This document shows, piece after piece, positions 32,687-44,690 of a stretch of 64,000 nucleotides of DNA (its first letter is position 1; every line of letters begins with the position of its first letter). A program made the translations under genes and the position numbers. Location: positions 149,555,365 to 149,619,364 of the forward strand of contig CP136068.1 of the NCBI GenBank assembly GCA_032622095.1. The letters are read 5' to 3'. This DNA is from Siphonodentalium dalli. Lineage: Eukaryota; Mollusca; Scaphopoda; Gadilida; Siphonodentaliidae. Below the pieces are notes generated by a model. The model saw nothing but the letters and a program-made list of their open reading frames with translations. It was not told the origin of the DNA and did no database searches.

Positions 32687-33065
32687 TAGTCCAGGCGCTT
32701 GGTGTTAGAATTGCACAAATTATGATAAAAGCATTAAACTTGGCACATAAGTTCCTTGGGTCATACTGATCATGTTCAGATATAGACCCTATCGAGATGG
32801 GACTCTCTTTAGCAACGGTTGCTAGGCAACTACCCGATATAATAAAATGTCTCTATGGGGATGATTACCTTATTTAAATGAACTGTAGTAGTTGATAATT
32901 ACATAATGGATGTTCAGTTGTGACATATTATGACATACAATGGTGCGTGACATCAATTTATATCATGTTGTCCCTAACAACCATTGCTATGCAGCTACCC
33001 GAACAAGAAAATATATTTTTGTTTACACTTCTCAGTGACATTTTGAGGCCTTCTCGGTGACGTTT
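32687..33065 (+). repeat. Left terminal inverted repeat of S2
   Basis: Pairs with 52975-53337. It stops where the left core begins; the left side lacks the longer arm seen on the right. Confidence 0.7.
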
Positions 33066-33139
33066 CGGGGCTAAACTGCACAACAAGTTAGTCTACAGGA
33101 CATGTATGGCTTGTTGTCATTCATCGAAAAGCTCTCACC

Positions 33140-33375
33140 GCCCTTCTATATATATAACAATGCCCCGTACACTCGGCCATACATACACTCCAGACTTGAA
33201 TATACACCTCACCCATGACAATCATACACTACATTTATAACCATACAGTCACTCATTACATACCTACTCACTCCAACATTTGGCCATATGGTCAATCCCT
33301 GTATACGTAGTCGCCACACCCTTGGCCATACAGCCACTCAAGATATACACATACCGCACACATAACCATAGATTC
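33140..33375 (-). repeat. Satellite-like core of S2, left piece
   Basis: Phrases ccatacagtcactc, acacctcacccatgacaatc and ccctgtatac match the 49965-51115 block in the same orientation and the S1 core in inverse. Confidence 0.7.
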
Positions 33376-33377
33376 AC

Positions 33378-33736
33378 TCAGCTTCGCGCATGCGCAGACG
33401 AGATCTCGGAAACGGGTGGAGCTATCGACTTGAAATTTGGTATGTGAATGTATCTTGCCCCGGATACGAATTTTATCGGGTCGCCGAGCCCGTGCGACAC
33501 CAGCTTCGCGCAGGCGCAGACCAGATCTCGGAAAAGGGTGGAGTTATCGACTTGAAATTTGGCATGTGAATGTATCTTGCCCCGGATACGAATTTTATCG
33601 GGTCGCCGAGCCCGTGCGACGCCAGCTTCGCGCATGCGCAGACCAGATCTCGGAAACGGGTAGAGCTATCGACTTGAAATTTTGTTTTTGAATAGCCCGG
33701 ATGAATAGCCCGGACAACGTCGGGCTCATCGGCTAG
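33378..33736 (+). mobile_element. Helitron-like unit 1 (5' truncated)
   Basis: About three 122-bp repeats, then agcccggacaacgtcgggct (a hairpin) and CTAG seven bases later. Helitron 3' ends are known by a hairpin followed by CTRR and a T in the target; here the next base is T. Confidence 0.65.
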
Positions 33737-35366
33737 TCTCATATATATTTTGAAGACCTCTGTCTGTATAGGCCAGGCAAATATGGACATAGGTGTCGCC
33801 TCGAGAGGGAATTTATGGGACCTACATTTTTGGTTAGCGTAAATACTAAACTTTCGGAATCCGTATGTTGGATATGTCAGATAGGCGGACTTTTTTCTCA
33901 CCGCGTGGTTTTCTTGAGGCACCCGATGAAAAAATCGGTCATTTTTTAAATAAAGCCGACATTATTTACACATTATTTTCACACATTTTGAGAAGAAATA
34001 ATCGTCCAATTTTGATACCTGAGAGTGGGGCGATAACCAGAGTAGGGTAATACACGTAACCATTGAATCTCGGAATGACAATCATGACGTCATGTGACGT
34101 TGACTAATATTTTGGGTGAGACAAATATGACGATTCACGCAAAGCGTTGTATTTCGTTTCTTTTAAATCACAAAGTAAGATGGGTATGCCACATTGTTTT
34201 ATACCGTGTGAAACTACTGCCAATTGGCTATATTTTGATATATAACGTATCGCTGCAGGCCGCATTATTTTTTATCAGAGGTAGAAAAATCAACCCTCCC
34301 CCCTAAAGTTAAGATGCGCCATGCTGTGGTATAAGGCACACATAACTCACGGTTACATGTCAATAGGCTTAATTAACACAACGGCCGTTGAAAGTCTGCT
34401 AATTAATGTAATAATATATAAGTTTCTGTCTACAAACTCGAACATTAAAGTAGAAACAATATATAATGTACCCCCAGACCCGAAATTTTAATAAATTTTA
34501 GAATTTTTCCTAAAAAGTTATATAAAACGCATTTTTTTAATTTTCTGGAAGGCAACAAAAGAAAAGAATTAGTAAGGATGGACATACTTCGTGTATACGG
34601 CCATTTCATTCCGCCTTGGATTAAAAAAGTACATACTAATCCAAAATGGCTGCCAATATGGCAGCCGCAATATGGGTGGAAATTGGGAAATATGTAAGAA
34701 TGCACAATTACTTGCTTAAATGGCTTAACTAACAAAGCTGTCGTTGATGAACTGCTAAACTATAGTTTAATGTATTTATCCCGATTTAAAAACTCGAACA
34801 ATAAAGTGAAAATTTTACACAATGCACCTCATGGCACAAAATTTGGTTAAAATTAGCTATTTTTCTCCAAAAAATAACCTAAAGCCATTTTTGTCATCTT
34901 CTCGGAAGCCATAAAGCGCAGAATGTAGCGTGGTGGAGATATTTGGTGTGTACGATAATTCAATGTCGTTTTTGGATTACAAAATGGCTTAATAACGCAT
35001 TAATCGCCATTGCCGCCATCTAATGTCTCACACAACCCAAAGTATTATATTCATTGTATCATGTTACTCCGGGACATCATGATGCGCAATTCTTTTTTAA
35101 ATTTCTACCAGAATGGTGCCCATTATTGACGAATCTTGCATTCATGAGCATTCGTGCTCAAGTAATCCGTGTCCCTTGAAACAGTTGGTAATTTGAGCGA
35201 GGTATTCACAGATGAACAGGATTGTTTAAAACGAAGAACCGAGTAGCAGTACTACATTGAATGCCTGATCGTTATTTATGCCAGTTACCTTTGACATAAT
35301 CAATAAGAAATTACTTAAACCCGACAATAGAAGGTCAATCTTTCTCAAAGGATATTATTCCAAGTG

Positions 35367-35771
35367 CTACCAGACATGATGGTACATATATGAGGTGGAT
35401 ATGTCTTGGATACCATTATCGAAGTCTGGGCTAGACGAGGTTGATGCGGGTTCACACCCGACTTGATTGGGAGAAAATGGGACCGATTTTAAAGCTAGAT
35501 GTGAGATAAGGAACATCTCATTTTGCCATCCGATAAACATATGACCACTTCGATAAGAAATGATAATTTGTTCACACTCACTGAAGCAACCATATTTGAA
35601 GCAGTGATTTTGATTCTGAGTCAGTGCCTCCATTAATCTTTTATATATACAATCTCCAATTGCTGTACAATAGCTTCGACCCACAGAAGACGGTCGTGAT
35701 AACACCGAGTGAATTTTTCCCGACACTAAATCACCATCGCCGCTTTCATTGACTAGTGTCCAATAACGCAA
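35367..35771 (-). CDS. Open frame of unknown function in the TE3 spacer
   Basis: 134 codons without a break, starting MRYWTLVNESGDGDLVSG, with a Cys-rich centre (HCFKYGCFSECEQIIISYRS) and ending TSYMYHHVW. The composition looks protein-like, but no domain is recognised. It sits between the inverted arms of TE3, which is where a cargo exon or a transposase remnant would be. It could also be a chance frame. No promoter or splice signals are convincing. Confidence 0.3.
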   Translation of the reverse strand: MRYWTLVNESGDGDLVSGKIHSVLSRPSSVGRSYCTAIGDCIYKRLMEALTQNQNHCFKYGCFSECEQIIISYRSGHMFIGWQNEMFLISHLALKSVPFSPNQVGCEPASTSSSPDFDNGIQDISTSYMYHHVW

Positions 35772-37689
35772 AGAAGATGAGATTCAGAAAAAATATATCG
35801 CTCGTCGTACAAAATTAGTTCAGATTTTGCATCTTCTGAAAAATTGTTTGATCAGTGATAAACATAAGAATTGTCCAGAATGAGAATCCCTCATGTGTGT
35901 CTAACTTAATTATCCAGTTTCTGTTGAACAAGATCGCCACGAAGGACCGCTTTATTTGCAATATATGAACGCGATAACCTTCAGAAATATAACTGTTGTT
36001 TCAAAATTGGTGGAAAAGTAAACTTGTCTACGTTATGTTACATTTGAACGGCCCATATTCAGACCAGGAGACCTGCTGCTGTTGCAAGCACCATTGGTGT
36101 TTGAAACGTAAAACTCATGTCATTAATGTTTCAATCGGGCATTATTCAATATTCGTATTTACAGGCAACACCGGCGGAAAACAATATGGCGAATAATTCC
36201 TCGTCCCCATATCGTCCTGATTGAACAAAGACATATGCATGTATTCCCCACACGCTGTTCAGTAAATACTAAACTACGGCTATCGTGTCCAGTTACTGAT
36301 TTCGCTCAGCACATTTGGAGTTGTTATGGATGAGTTATCGTAGATCATATTCTGGTCTGCACAGAAGTTGTTGCTATTTGTCATTTCTGAGATGCAGAGA
36401 CAAATTACACCAAGACTTGTGATCCCATTTTGTTTTACCCATTTGCACATCAAACACCATCACAATATAATATCAGGATACGCACTATAGACGGCCCACG
36501 TCGCGCATAGTGGGGTAACAAAAGATACATTTGAATTTAACTGTAACACATTTGGCGTTAGATATGACCGGTGGGTGGAATTATAATGCTTTAATCATGA
36601 ACGGCCATAATCAAGATATGGTATGTTTTCAGACATCCGACCCGCTGGCATCAGCAGGTCCCTAACCGCATTATTTTTGGACTTATCTAGATAGTTATTA
36701 TACACTTCCTGGTATCAACCTTTGTATGGCATGTATACAAATAATCGCAATTGTCGTCCTTTTGTTGTCACAATGAGCTAAAACTTACACTGGGATACCA
36801 AACGTTCAAAATGTATCAGTCTACATGATAAAACTTCATGCCAATTATCCGATCTATATGTTGTTTTCTGAGTGTACAGCCTTTCAGAAGTAATCCTACC
36901 TACTCATCAGCATAGAAAGATATGGGTAATATGAGTGTTCATCTAGCATGGGATAACTGTCAGTATTTGGGGTACCTCGTCTTACAAGAATTGTTCAGTC
37001 ACTTCGAGGGCAAATGAGGTGACACGAGACTCCAGTACCATACTATACAGTATAAGATACAATCGAAATGTGATGATGAAACAGAACGAACGTGTATAAT
37101 GTGACGGTTTGATAATTTGCGGACTGGGCAGCAATTCTATTGGTCAGTGAGATCCATTTATACTTACTTTTAGAACGGTATACATTAGACCCAATGTATC
37201 AGTAGCTCCGTTCTTGTAATCACGCCTCGTTGATATAGGGTAACCAACGATTCGTATCAACATGTCATTGAGTTATTTGATAAGGTATATATATCCGAAT
37301 TGGTTAATTGGTTAATTCTGTTATTCGTGGTCGCGTTTTGTTACAAATAGCCATAGAGAGTGCCAATTATGCTTAAATATCGTGTTAGATGTAATATAAC
37401 CCACACAATTCCCTTATTCTTTTCGCAAAGATAGTCAGACAGCCATCTGCCTTAAACTAATCATGTTCATTGTGAAATAATTTGCATGACATGCCACCGA
37501 TTTTGAAGAACAAATCTTACTTGAGCGCGAATGAATGCAAATTTTGTCGATGCCCTCACTCGTGGGTACAATCTGGTTGTCATTTCAATAGAACTGGCCA
37601 CTGTTACGTGATAGTATTGCAAAATGATATGAATATAATAGGACTATTGGTTTTATAAGACATTGCATTGCGATGGTGGTTTTAATTGC
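35772..37689. other. TE3 spacer, remaining part
   Basis: Nothing recognised. AT-rich single-copy-looking DNA within the window. Confidence 0.4.
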
Positions 37690-39351
37690 GACGTGACAGA
37701 TTTTACAATTTCCATCCATACACCGGCAACCGTTTTGGCAGCCATTTTGGGGTTAATATGTCATGTACATGCAGTAACCGACGACGGCATGAAATTATCG
37801 TACATACAAATTATATCCACCCACGCTACATTATTGTCTTTACGCATTTCGAGAAGATGACCAAAAGAGGTTTTTAATTAGTTTCGGACTAAACTAATTA
37901 AATATTTAATTAAAAATTGGGACCAGGAGGTGCTTTGTGTACCGGTTTCACTTAAATGTTCTAGTCGATGGATCGGGATATACATATTACATAAAACTGT
38001 AGCAGCTTATCAACGGCCATTGTGTTAGTTAAGCCATTTTGGCAAGTAATCGTGCGTTCTTACAAATTTTACAATTCCCACCTATTTACCGGCCACCATA
38101 TTGGCAGCCATCTTGTGTTATTAGGCCAGTTTTTAAACCAAGACGGAACGAAATTACCGTATACACTAATTATCTCCACACTTAATCCATTATTTTCATT
38201 TTTGCATCCCGGAAGAAGACAAAATGCATTTTTAGATTATCTTTTCGGGGAAAAAATCTAAAATTTGTAAAAAAATTGAGTCAGGATGTACATTATGCAA
38301 TATCGTTACTTTAATGCTCGGCAGTGTCGATCGAAACATATATATTAGACAATACCTTAGCAGTCCATCAACGGCCGTTGTGTTAATTTCGCAATTTGGC
38401 ACATAATCGTGCGTTCTGTGTGCCTTACACCACAGCCTGCCGCCTCTCAGCTTTAAAGGGGGAGGGTTGATTTTTCTGCCTTTGATAAAAAATATTGCGA
38501 CCAAAATCGATAAGTGATATATTATAACATAGCTAATTGGCAGTAGTTTCCCAAGGTGTAAACTAATTGGGCATAACCATCTTACTTCTGATTTTATAAG
38601 AAACGAAAGACAACGCTTTGCGTGAATCGTCATATTTTTCTCACCCTAAAAATTATTTTACGTCACATGACGTCATAACTGTTATTCCGAGATTCAATGG
38701 TTACATGTATTATCTTACTCTTGTTATCGCCCCATTCACATGTATCAAAATTGGACGAATATCTCATCTCAAAAGGTGTGAATATATACTCTGTCAAATA
38801 TGTCGGCTTTATTGGAAAAATGACCGATTTTATCAACAGGTGCCTCAATAAAACCATGCGTGCGAAAAAAGTCCGCCTATCTGACAAAGCCAACATACGG
38901 ATTCCGAAAGTTAAGTGTTCATGCTAACCAAAAATGTAGGTCTCATAAATTCCCTCTCCAGGCGACACCTATGTCCATATTTGCCTAGACTAGTATGTTT
39001 GTTTGTCTGTATGTTTGTTTGTCATTTATACAAATCTACGATTTTCGACCGATCGGGACGAAACTTGGTACGTGTGTGTAGTTTGACCAGGCGGTGGAAG
39101 TTGTCGTATTGGCGAGCCCGTGCGACGCCAGTTTCGCGCATGCGCAGACGAGATCTCGGAAACGGGTGGAGCTATCGACTTGAAATTTGCTATGTGAATG
39201 TATCTTGCCCCGGATACGAATTATATCGGGTCGCCGAGCCCGTGCGACGCCAGCTTCGCGCATGCGCAGACCAGATCTCGGAAACGGGTGGAGCTATCGA
39301 CTTGAAATTTGTTTTTTGAATAGCCCGAACAACGTCGGGCTCATCGGCTAG

Positions 39352-39725
39352 TCTCATATATATTTTGAAGACCGCTGTATGTTTGTATGTATGTCTGTAT
39401 GTCTGTCATTTATACAAATCTACGATTCTCGACCGATCGGGACGAAACTTGGCACGTGTGTGTAATTTGACCAGGCGGTCGACGTTGTCGTATTGGCGAG
39501 CCCGTGCGGCACCCGCTTCGCGCATGCTCAGACGAGATCTCGGAGCTATCGACTTGAAATTTGCTATGTGAATGTATCTTGCCCCGGATACGAATTTTAT
39601 CGGGTCGGAGAGCACGTGCGACGCCAGCTTCGCGCATGCGCAGACCAGATCTCGGAAACGGGTGGAGCTATCGACTTGAAATTTGGTTTTTGAATAGCCC
39701 GGACAACGTCGGGCTCATCGGCTAG
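39352..39725 (+). mobile_element. Helitron-like unit 3
   Basis: TCTCATATATATTTTGAAGACC start, tgtatg/tgtctg microsatellite, aaatctacgattctcgaccg, two 122-bp repeats (one shortened), hairpin and CTAG at 39722-39725. It follows unit 2 without a gap. Confidence 0.7.
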
Positions 39726-40119
39726 TCTCATATATATTTTGAAGACCTCTGTTTGTCTGTCTGTCTGTCTGTATGTATGTCTGTATGTTTGTCATTTATA
39801 CAAATCTACGATTATCGACCGATCGGGACGAAACTTGGTACGTGTGTGTAGTTTGACCAAGCGGTCGACGTTGTCGTATGGCGAGCCCGTGCTACGCCCG
39901 CTTCGCGCATGCGCAGACGAGATCTCGGAAACGGGTGGAGCTATCGACTTGAAATTTGCTATGTGAATGTATGTTGCCCCGGATACGAATTTTATCGGGT
40001 CGCCGAGCCCGTGCGACGCCGGCTTCGCGCATGCGCAGACCATATCTCGGAAATGGGTAGAGCTATCGACTTGATATTTGTTTTTTAATAGCCCGGACAA
40101 CGTCGGGCTCATCGGCTAG
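39726..40119 (+). mobile_element. Helitron-like unit 4
   Basis: Same design as unit 3, ending agcccggacaacgtcgggct, catcgg, CTAG (40116-40119). Confidence 0.7.
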
Positions 40120-42025
40120 TCTATTATATATTTTGGGAAATCTGTGTGTCTGTCTGTGTGTCTGTCTGTCTGTCTGTTCGCGATGGACTCGATAACGGCG
40201 GAGCCGATTTCGATGAAACTTGGTATGTGGGGATACTTTCGGCCGGGGACTGGCATGGGCCTATTAATTTGCCCGTGCGACGTGACCTTGACCTTGAAAT
40301 CGGGTCATTTCAAGGTCAAACGCCCGAGTACGACGGGATTTCGATGAAAATTAGTGTCTAGGAATACTTCCGTATGGGGAGTGTCGTAGCCTATTCGTTT
40401 TCGTGGCGTGACCTTGACCTTGAAATCGGGTCAATTCAAGGTCAAATCCCCAAATATCCCGGGATTTCGATTAAAATTTGTGTCTAGGGATACTTTCGTA
40501 TGGGGAGTGTCATAAGCATATTCATTTGCCCGTGCGACGTGACTTTGGCCTTGAAATCGGGTCAATTCAAGGTCTCGCGGGATTTCTATAAAAATTAGGG
40601 TCTGGGGATACTTTCGTGTGGGGAGTGTCGTAAGCCTATTCGTTTGCCCGTGCGACGTGACCTTGAAATCGGGTCAATTCAAGGCCAAATCGCGAATTTT
40701 GATGGGACGTCGACGAAGTTTGATACGTAGGGTTACTTTTGTCCACTGGATGTTTTGTTTTGAACGGGTCAAATCGTTACCCGGACCTGACCTTGACCTT
40801 CAAAATGATCAATTCAAGGTCAAATCGGGTAAAACCGGATGGATTTCGACGGGTAATTTTGTCGGGTACTTTTGTCCGGGCAGTCATTTGGATGGGTCAA
40901 ATCGTGACCCCCACCTGACCTTGACCTTCAAAATTGACAATTCAAGGTTAAAGCGCTCAATTCGCCGAAAAGCAGAGGGAAAACAGCCCGGACGAAGTAT
41001 ATGTATATTTTGGGACTTCTGTTTGTCTGTTTGTCTGTAAGCTATGGCCGGGAAAACTGCCCGAAGAATCTGGACCAAACTTGCTATATATGGGTAAAAA
41101 CTCACATGAAGTGTCGTCGCACTGCTTTTGAGAAGCTCCGGGCACTCATTCTCCATTCCCACTGCCGCCGTCTTGGAATTGTGGGGGTTAATCGCGTGAT
41201 AGTTAAAGAGCGTTCGTATCCGCAGTGTCATTGATAACAAGCGTTTAGACACTGTTAAACCGTTACATAGGAAATATGCATGCATTTCCATTGCATAGAA
41301 CTCGCTTCTACGAATCTTCCCAAGGGTGGCAAAATTGTTAATAAATGCGTTTATGTCTCTTCGATAATTGCCTAATACAATTAAAGCGTGGAGTCTGTCC
41401 ATTTTCCCATGAAAAATCGAATTCTACGACCACCGGGTTCACTTCCCAGTTATGCCCCATGGTGTGGACTATGAGGAGAGATTTATTGCAAGTCATAAGA
41501 TATTTTTTATTGCCCAGGAACAATACTTATTAGTTGATTCCATCGATCGTCTTATGTTTCCGTTTTCGACGCAACGCGTAAATAATGTACTTGCACTAAT
41601 TGGTACCTCTTGACTCATCGCCGAGAGGCTTTATCTGTATGACATCATAAGGGTTCTGCTTTGTTTTGGACGGGTGAAAACCGTCAAATCGTTACCCCGA
41701 TCTGACATTGACCTTCAAAAGGTCAATTCGAGGTCAAATCGGGTAAAACGCACGGATTTCTACGAAATTTTATACCTAGGGGTACTTTTTCCGGGGACTG
41801 TTTTCGACGGGTCAAATCGTAATCCCGAACAGACCCTGACCTTCAAAATGGTAAATTCAAGGTCAAATCGGGTAAAACGGACGGATTTCGACGAAATTTT
41901 ATACCTAGGGCTACTTTTGTCCGGGGAGTGTTTTGGACGAGTACAGTCGTTACCCCGACCTTACCTTGACCTTCATAATGGTCAATTCAATGTCAAAGCC
42001 CGGACGAAGTCGGGTCACCTGCTAG
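40120..42025 (+). mobile_element. Helitron-like units of a second family (accttgaccttg repeats)
   Basis: Begins TCTATTATATATTTTGGG and a tgtgtctgtctg run, then cggagccgatttcgatgaaac and a series of ~130-bp repeats built on tgaccttgaccttgaaat and aattcaaggtcaaa. A second start-like block (tatgtatattttgggacttctg) at about 41000 suggests two units. The 3' end is gcccggacgaagtcgggt (hairpin), then cacctg and CTAG at 42022-42025, followed by T. No Rep/helicase gene, so non-autonomous. Confidence 0.65.
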
Positions 42026-42119
42026 TAAATATATATATACAGCGAGTATAGTGCACAGGGGTTAATGCGCGAATTTCCGTTCCAATATATCGGCGTGCAC
42101 ACTTCTTAGCATGATAACT

Positions 42120-42235
42120 TTATCGCGGATAACAAGCCATGGTTCAATGAAGAATGTCGCAACGCCCGCAAAGCGATACGCGAATACGACAGATGCTTCC
42201 TCTGTAATATAAACAAGTGCGAAAATATCACAGTA
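42120..42235 (+). pseudogene. LINE fragment (endonuclease-RT linker)
   Basis: One frame reads NKPWFNEECRNARKAIREYD, the linker that follows the endonuclease in many LINE ORF2 proteins (family pattern KPWFDxEC...R). Only about 35 codons are left. Confidence 0.5.
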
Positions 42236-42321
42236 CGTATATAGTCACATTACATTTCCCAATGGCTCCATTGGCAGTACGTATATAGTCACATTAAATT
42301 TCCCAATGGCTCCATTGGCAG
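42234..42321 (+). repeat. 44-bp tandem duplication
   Basis: Two copies of a unit beginning tacgtatatagtcacatta and ending ccaatggctccattggcag; the last part is a small palindrome. It leads into the minisatellite. Confidence 0.8.
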
Positions 42322-42394
42322 GCGAAAAACACACTCGCAGTATACACACCAGAGGGCGTAATAATAACAGGTGGCATCTTCACACGAATTACCA

Positions 42395-44690
42395 CAGGAA
42401 CGCCCTGGGTGAGAACACGAATTACCTCATACACACCCTGGGTGAGCACACGAGTTACCACATACACCTGGGTGAGCACACGAATTACCACAGGCACACC
42501 CTGGGTGAGCACACGAATTACCACATGCACACCCTGGGTGAGCACACGAATTACCACATGCACACCCTGGGTGAGCACACGAATTAACACATGCACACCC
42601 TGGGTGAGAACACGAATTACCACATGCACACACTGGGTGAGAACACGAATTACCAGACACACCCTGTGTGAGCACACGAATTACCACATGCACACCCTGG
42701 GTGAGCACACGAATTACCACATGCACCCCTGGGTGAGAACACGAATTACCACATGCACACCCTGGGTGAGAACACGAATTACCACAGGCACACCCTGTGT
42801 GAGAACACGAATTACCACATGCACACCCTTGGTGAGCACACGAATTACCACATGCACACCCTGGGGAGAACACGAATTACCACAGGCACACCCTGTGTGA
42901 GAACACGAATTACCACATGCACACCCTGGGTGAGGACACACATTACCAGACACCCTGGGTGAGAACACCCTGGGGAGAACACGAATTACCACAGGCACAC
43001 ACTGGGTGAGGACACACATTACCAGACACCCTGGGTGAGCACACGAATTACCACAGGCACACCCTGAGTGAGAACACGAATTACCACAGGCACACCCTGT
43101 GTGAGAACACGAATTACCACATGCACACCCTGGGTGAGCACACGAATTACCACATGCACCCCTGGGTGAGAACACGAATTACCACATGCACACCCTGGGT
43201 GAGAACACGAATTACCACAGGCACACCCTGTGTGAGAACACGAATTACCACATGCACACCCTGGGTGAGCACACGAATTACCACAGGCACACACTGGGTG
43301 AGGACACACATTACCAGACACACCCTGTGTGAGCACACGAATTACCACATGCACCCCTGGGTGAGAACACGAATTACCATATGCACACCCTGGGTGAGAA
43401 CACGAATTACCAGACACACCCTGTGTGAGCACACGAATTACCACATGCACACCCTTGGTGAGCACACGAATTACCACATGCACCCCATGTGTGAGCACAC
43501 GAATTACCACATGCACACCCTGGGTGAGCACACGAATTACCACATACACACCATGTGTGAGCACACGAATTACCACAGGCACACCCTGGGTGAGCACACG
43601 AATTAACACATGCACACCCTGGGTGAGCACACGAATTACCACATGCACACCCTGGGTGAGCACACGAATTAACACATGCACACCCTGGGTGAGAACACGA
43701 ATTACCACATGCACACCCTGGGTGAGCACACGAATTAACACATGCACACCCTGGGTGAGAACACGAATTTCCACATGCACACCCTGGGTGAGAACACGAA
43801 TTACCACATGCACACACTGGGTGAGAACACGAATTACCAGACACACCCTGTGTGAGCACACGAATTACCACATGCACACCCTGGGTGAGCACACGAATTA
43901 CCACATGCACCCCTGGGTGAGAACACGAATTACCACATGCACACCCTGGGTGAGAACACGAATTACCACAGGCACACCCTGTGTGAGAACACGAATTACC
44001 ACATGCACACCCTTGGTGAGCACACGAATTACCACAGGCACACCCTGGGGAGAACACGAATTACCACAGGCACACCCTGTGTGAGAACACGAATTACCAC
44101 AGGCACACACTGGGTGAGGACACACATTACCAGACACCCTGGGTGAGCACACGAATTACCACATGCACACACTGGGTGAGAACACGAATTACCAGACACA
44201 CCCTGGGTGAGCACATGAATTACCACATGCACACCCTGTGTAAGAACACGAATTACCACATGCACACCCTGTGTGAGAACACGAATTACCTCATGCACAC
44301 CCTGTGTGACAACACGAATTATCACATGCACACCCTGTGTGAGAACACGAATTATCACATGCACACACTGGGTGAGGACACGGATTACCAGACACCCTGG
44401 GTGAGCACACGAATTAACACATGCACACCCTGGGTGAGAACACGAATTACCACATGCACACCCTGGGTGAGCACACGAATTAACACATGCACACCCTGTG
44501 TGACAACACGAATTATCACATGCACACCCTGTGTGAGAACACGAATTATCACATGCACACCCTGGGTGAGAACACGGATTACCACATGCACACCTGGGTG
44601 AGAACACAAATTACCACATGAAAACCCTGGGTGAGAACACGAATTACCACAGGCACACCCTGAGCTGTGTGAGGATACAAATTACCACAT
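42395..44690 (+). repeat. 33-bp minisatellite, roughly 70 copies
   Basis: The unit is built from gagcacacgaattaccac and atgcacaccctgggt, with variants gaacac, caggcac and ccctgtgt. Because 33 is 11 codons and the unit has no stop, several frames on both strands are open for up to 280 codons; they are not genes. A block near 42753 recurs at 43937 (offset about 1184 bp) with the same order of variants, so larger segments were duplicated. Confidence 0.95.

Larger units (their letters stand above)
33769..38992. mobile_element. DNA element TE3, 5224 bp with ~1.25-kb inverted repeats
   Basis: Left end TAGGCCAGGCAAATATGG, right end the reverse complement of TAGTCTAGGCAAATATGG, flanked by GTA on both sides (33766-33768, 38993-38995) within a tgtctGTAtgtttg stretch whose uninterrupted form is seen in neighbouring Helitron-like units. 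The arms (to about 35015, and from about 37690) match in order: cataggtgtcgcct, ctacatttttggttagc, ttcggaatccgtatgttgg, atcggtcatttt, gacgtcatgtgacgt, gacgattcacgcaaagcg, gaaactactgccaatt, aacacaacggccgttga, aaaatggctgcca. Within each arm a ~340-bp monomer is repeated. The spacer lacks a recognisable transposase and holds one antisense open frame. Non-autonomous and unclassified. Confidence 0.85.
33737..39351 (+). mobile_element. Helitron-like unit 2, split by TE3
   Basis: Begins TCTCATATATATTTTGAAGACC straight after the CTAG of unit 1, is broken at 33768 by TE3 and resumes at 38996 with tgtttgtttgtctgtatg. It ends with the same hairpin, atcgg and CTAG at 39348-39351. Without TE3 it is about 390 bp. 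Confidence 0.65.

Noticed and set aside
32687-32769. Apparent continuation of gag (LVQALGVRIAQIM...)
   Set aside because: These bases are the S2 terminal repeat; the same text occurs inverted at the other end of S2.
42306-44609. Long Cys/Gly/His-rich and Thr-rich open frames up to 280 codons on both strands
   Set aside because: They are produced by a 33-bp repeat without stop codons; overlapping frames on both strands are equally open.
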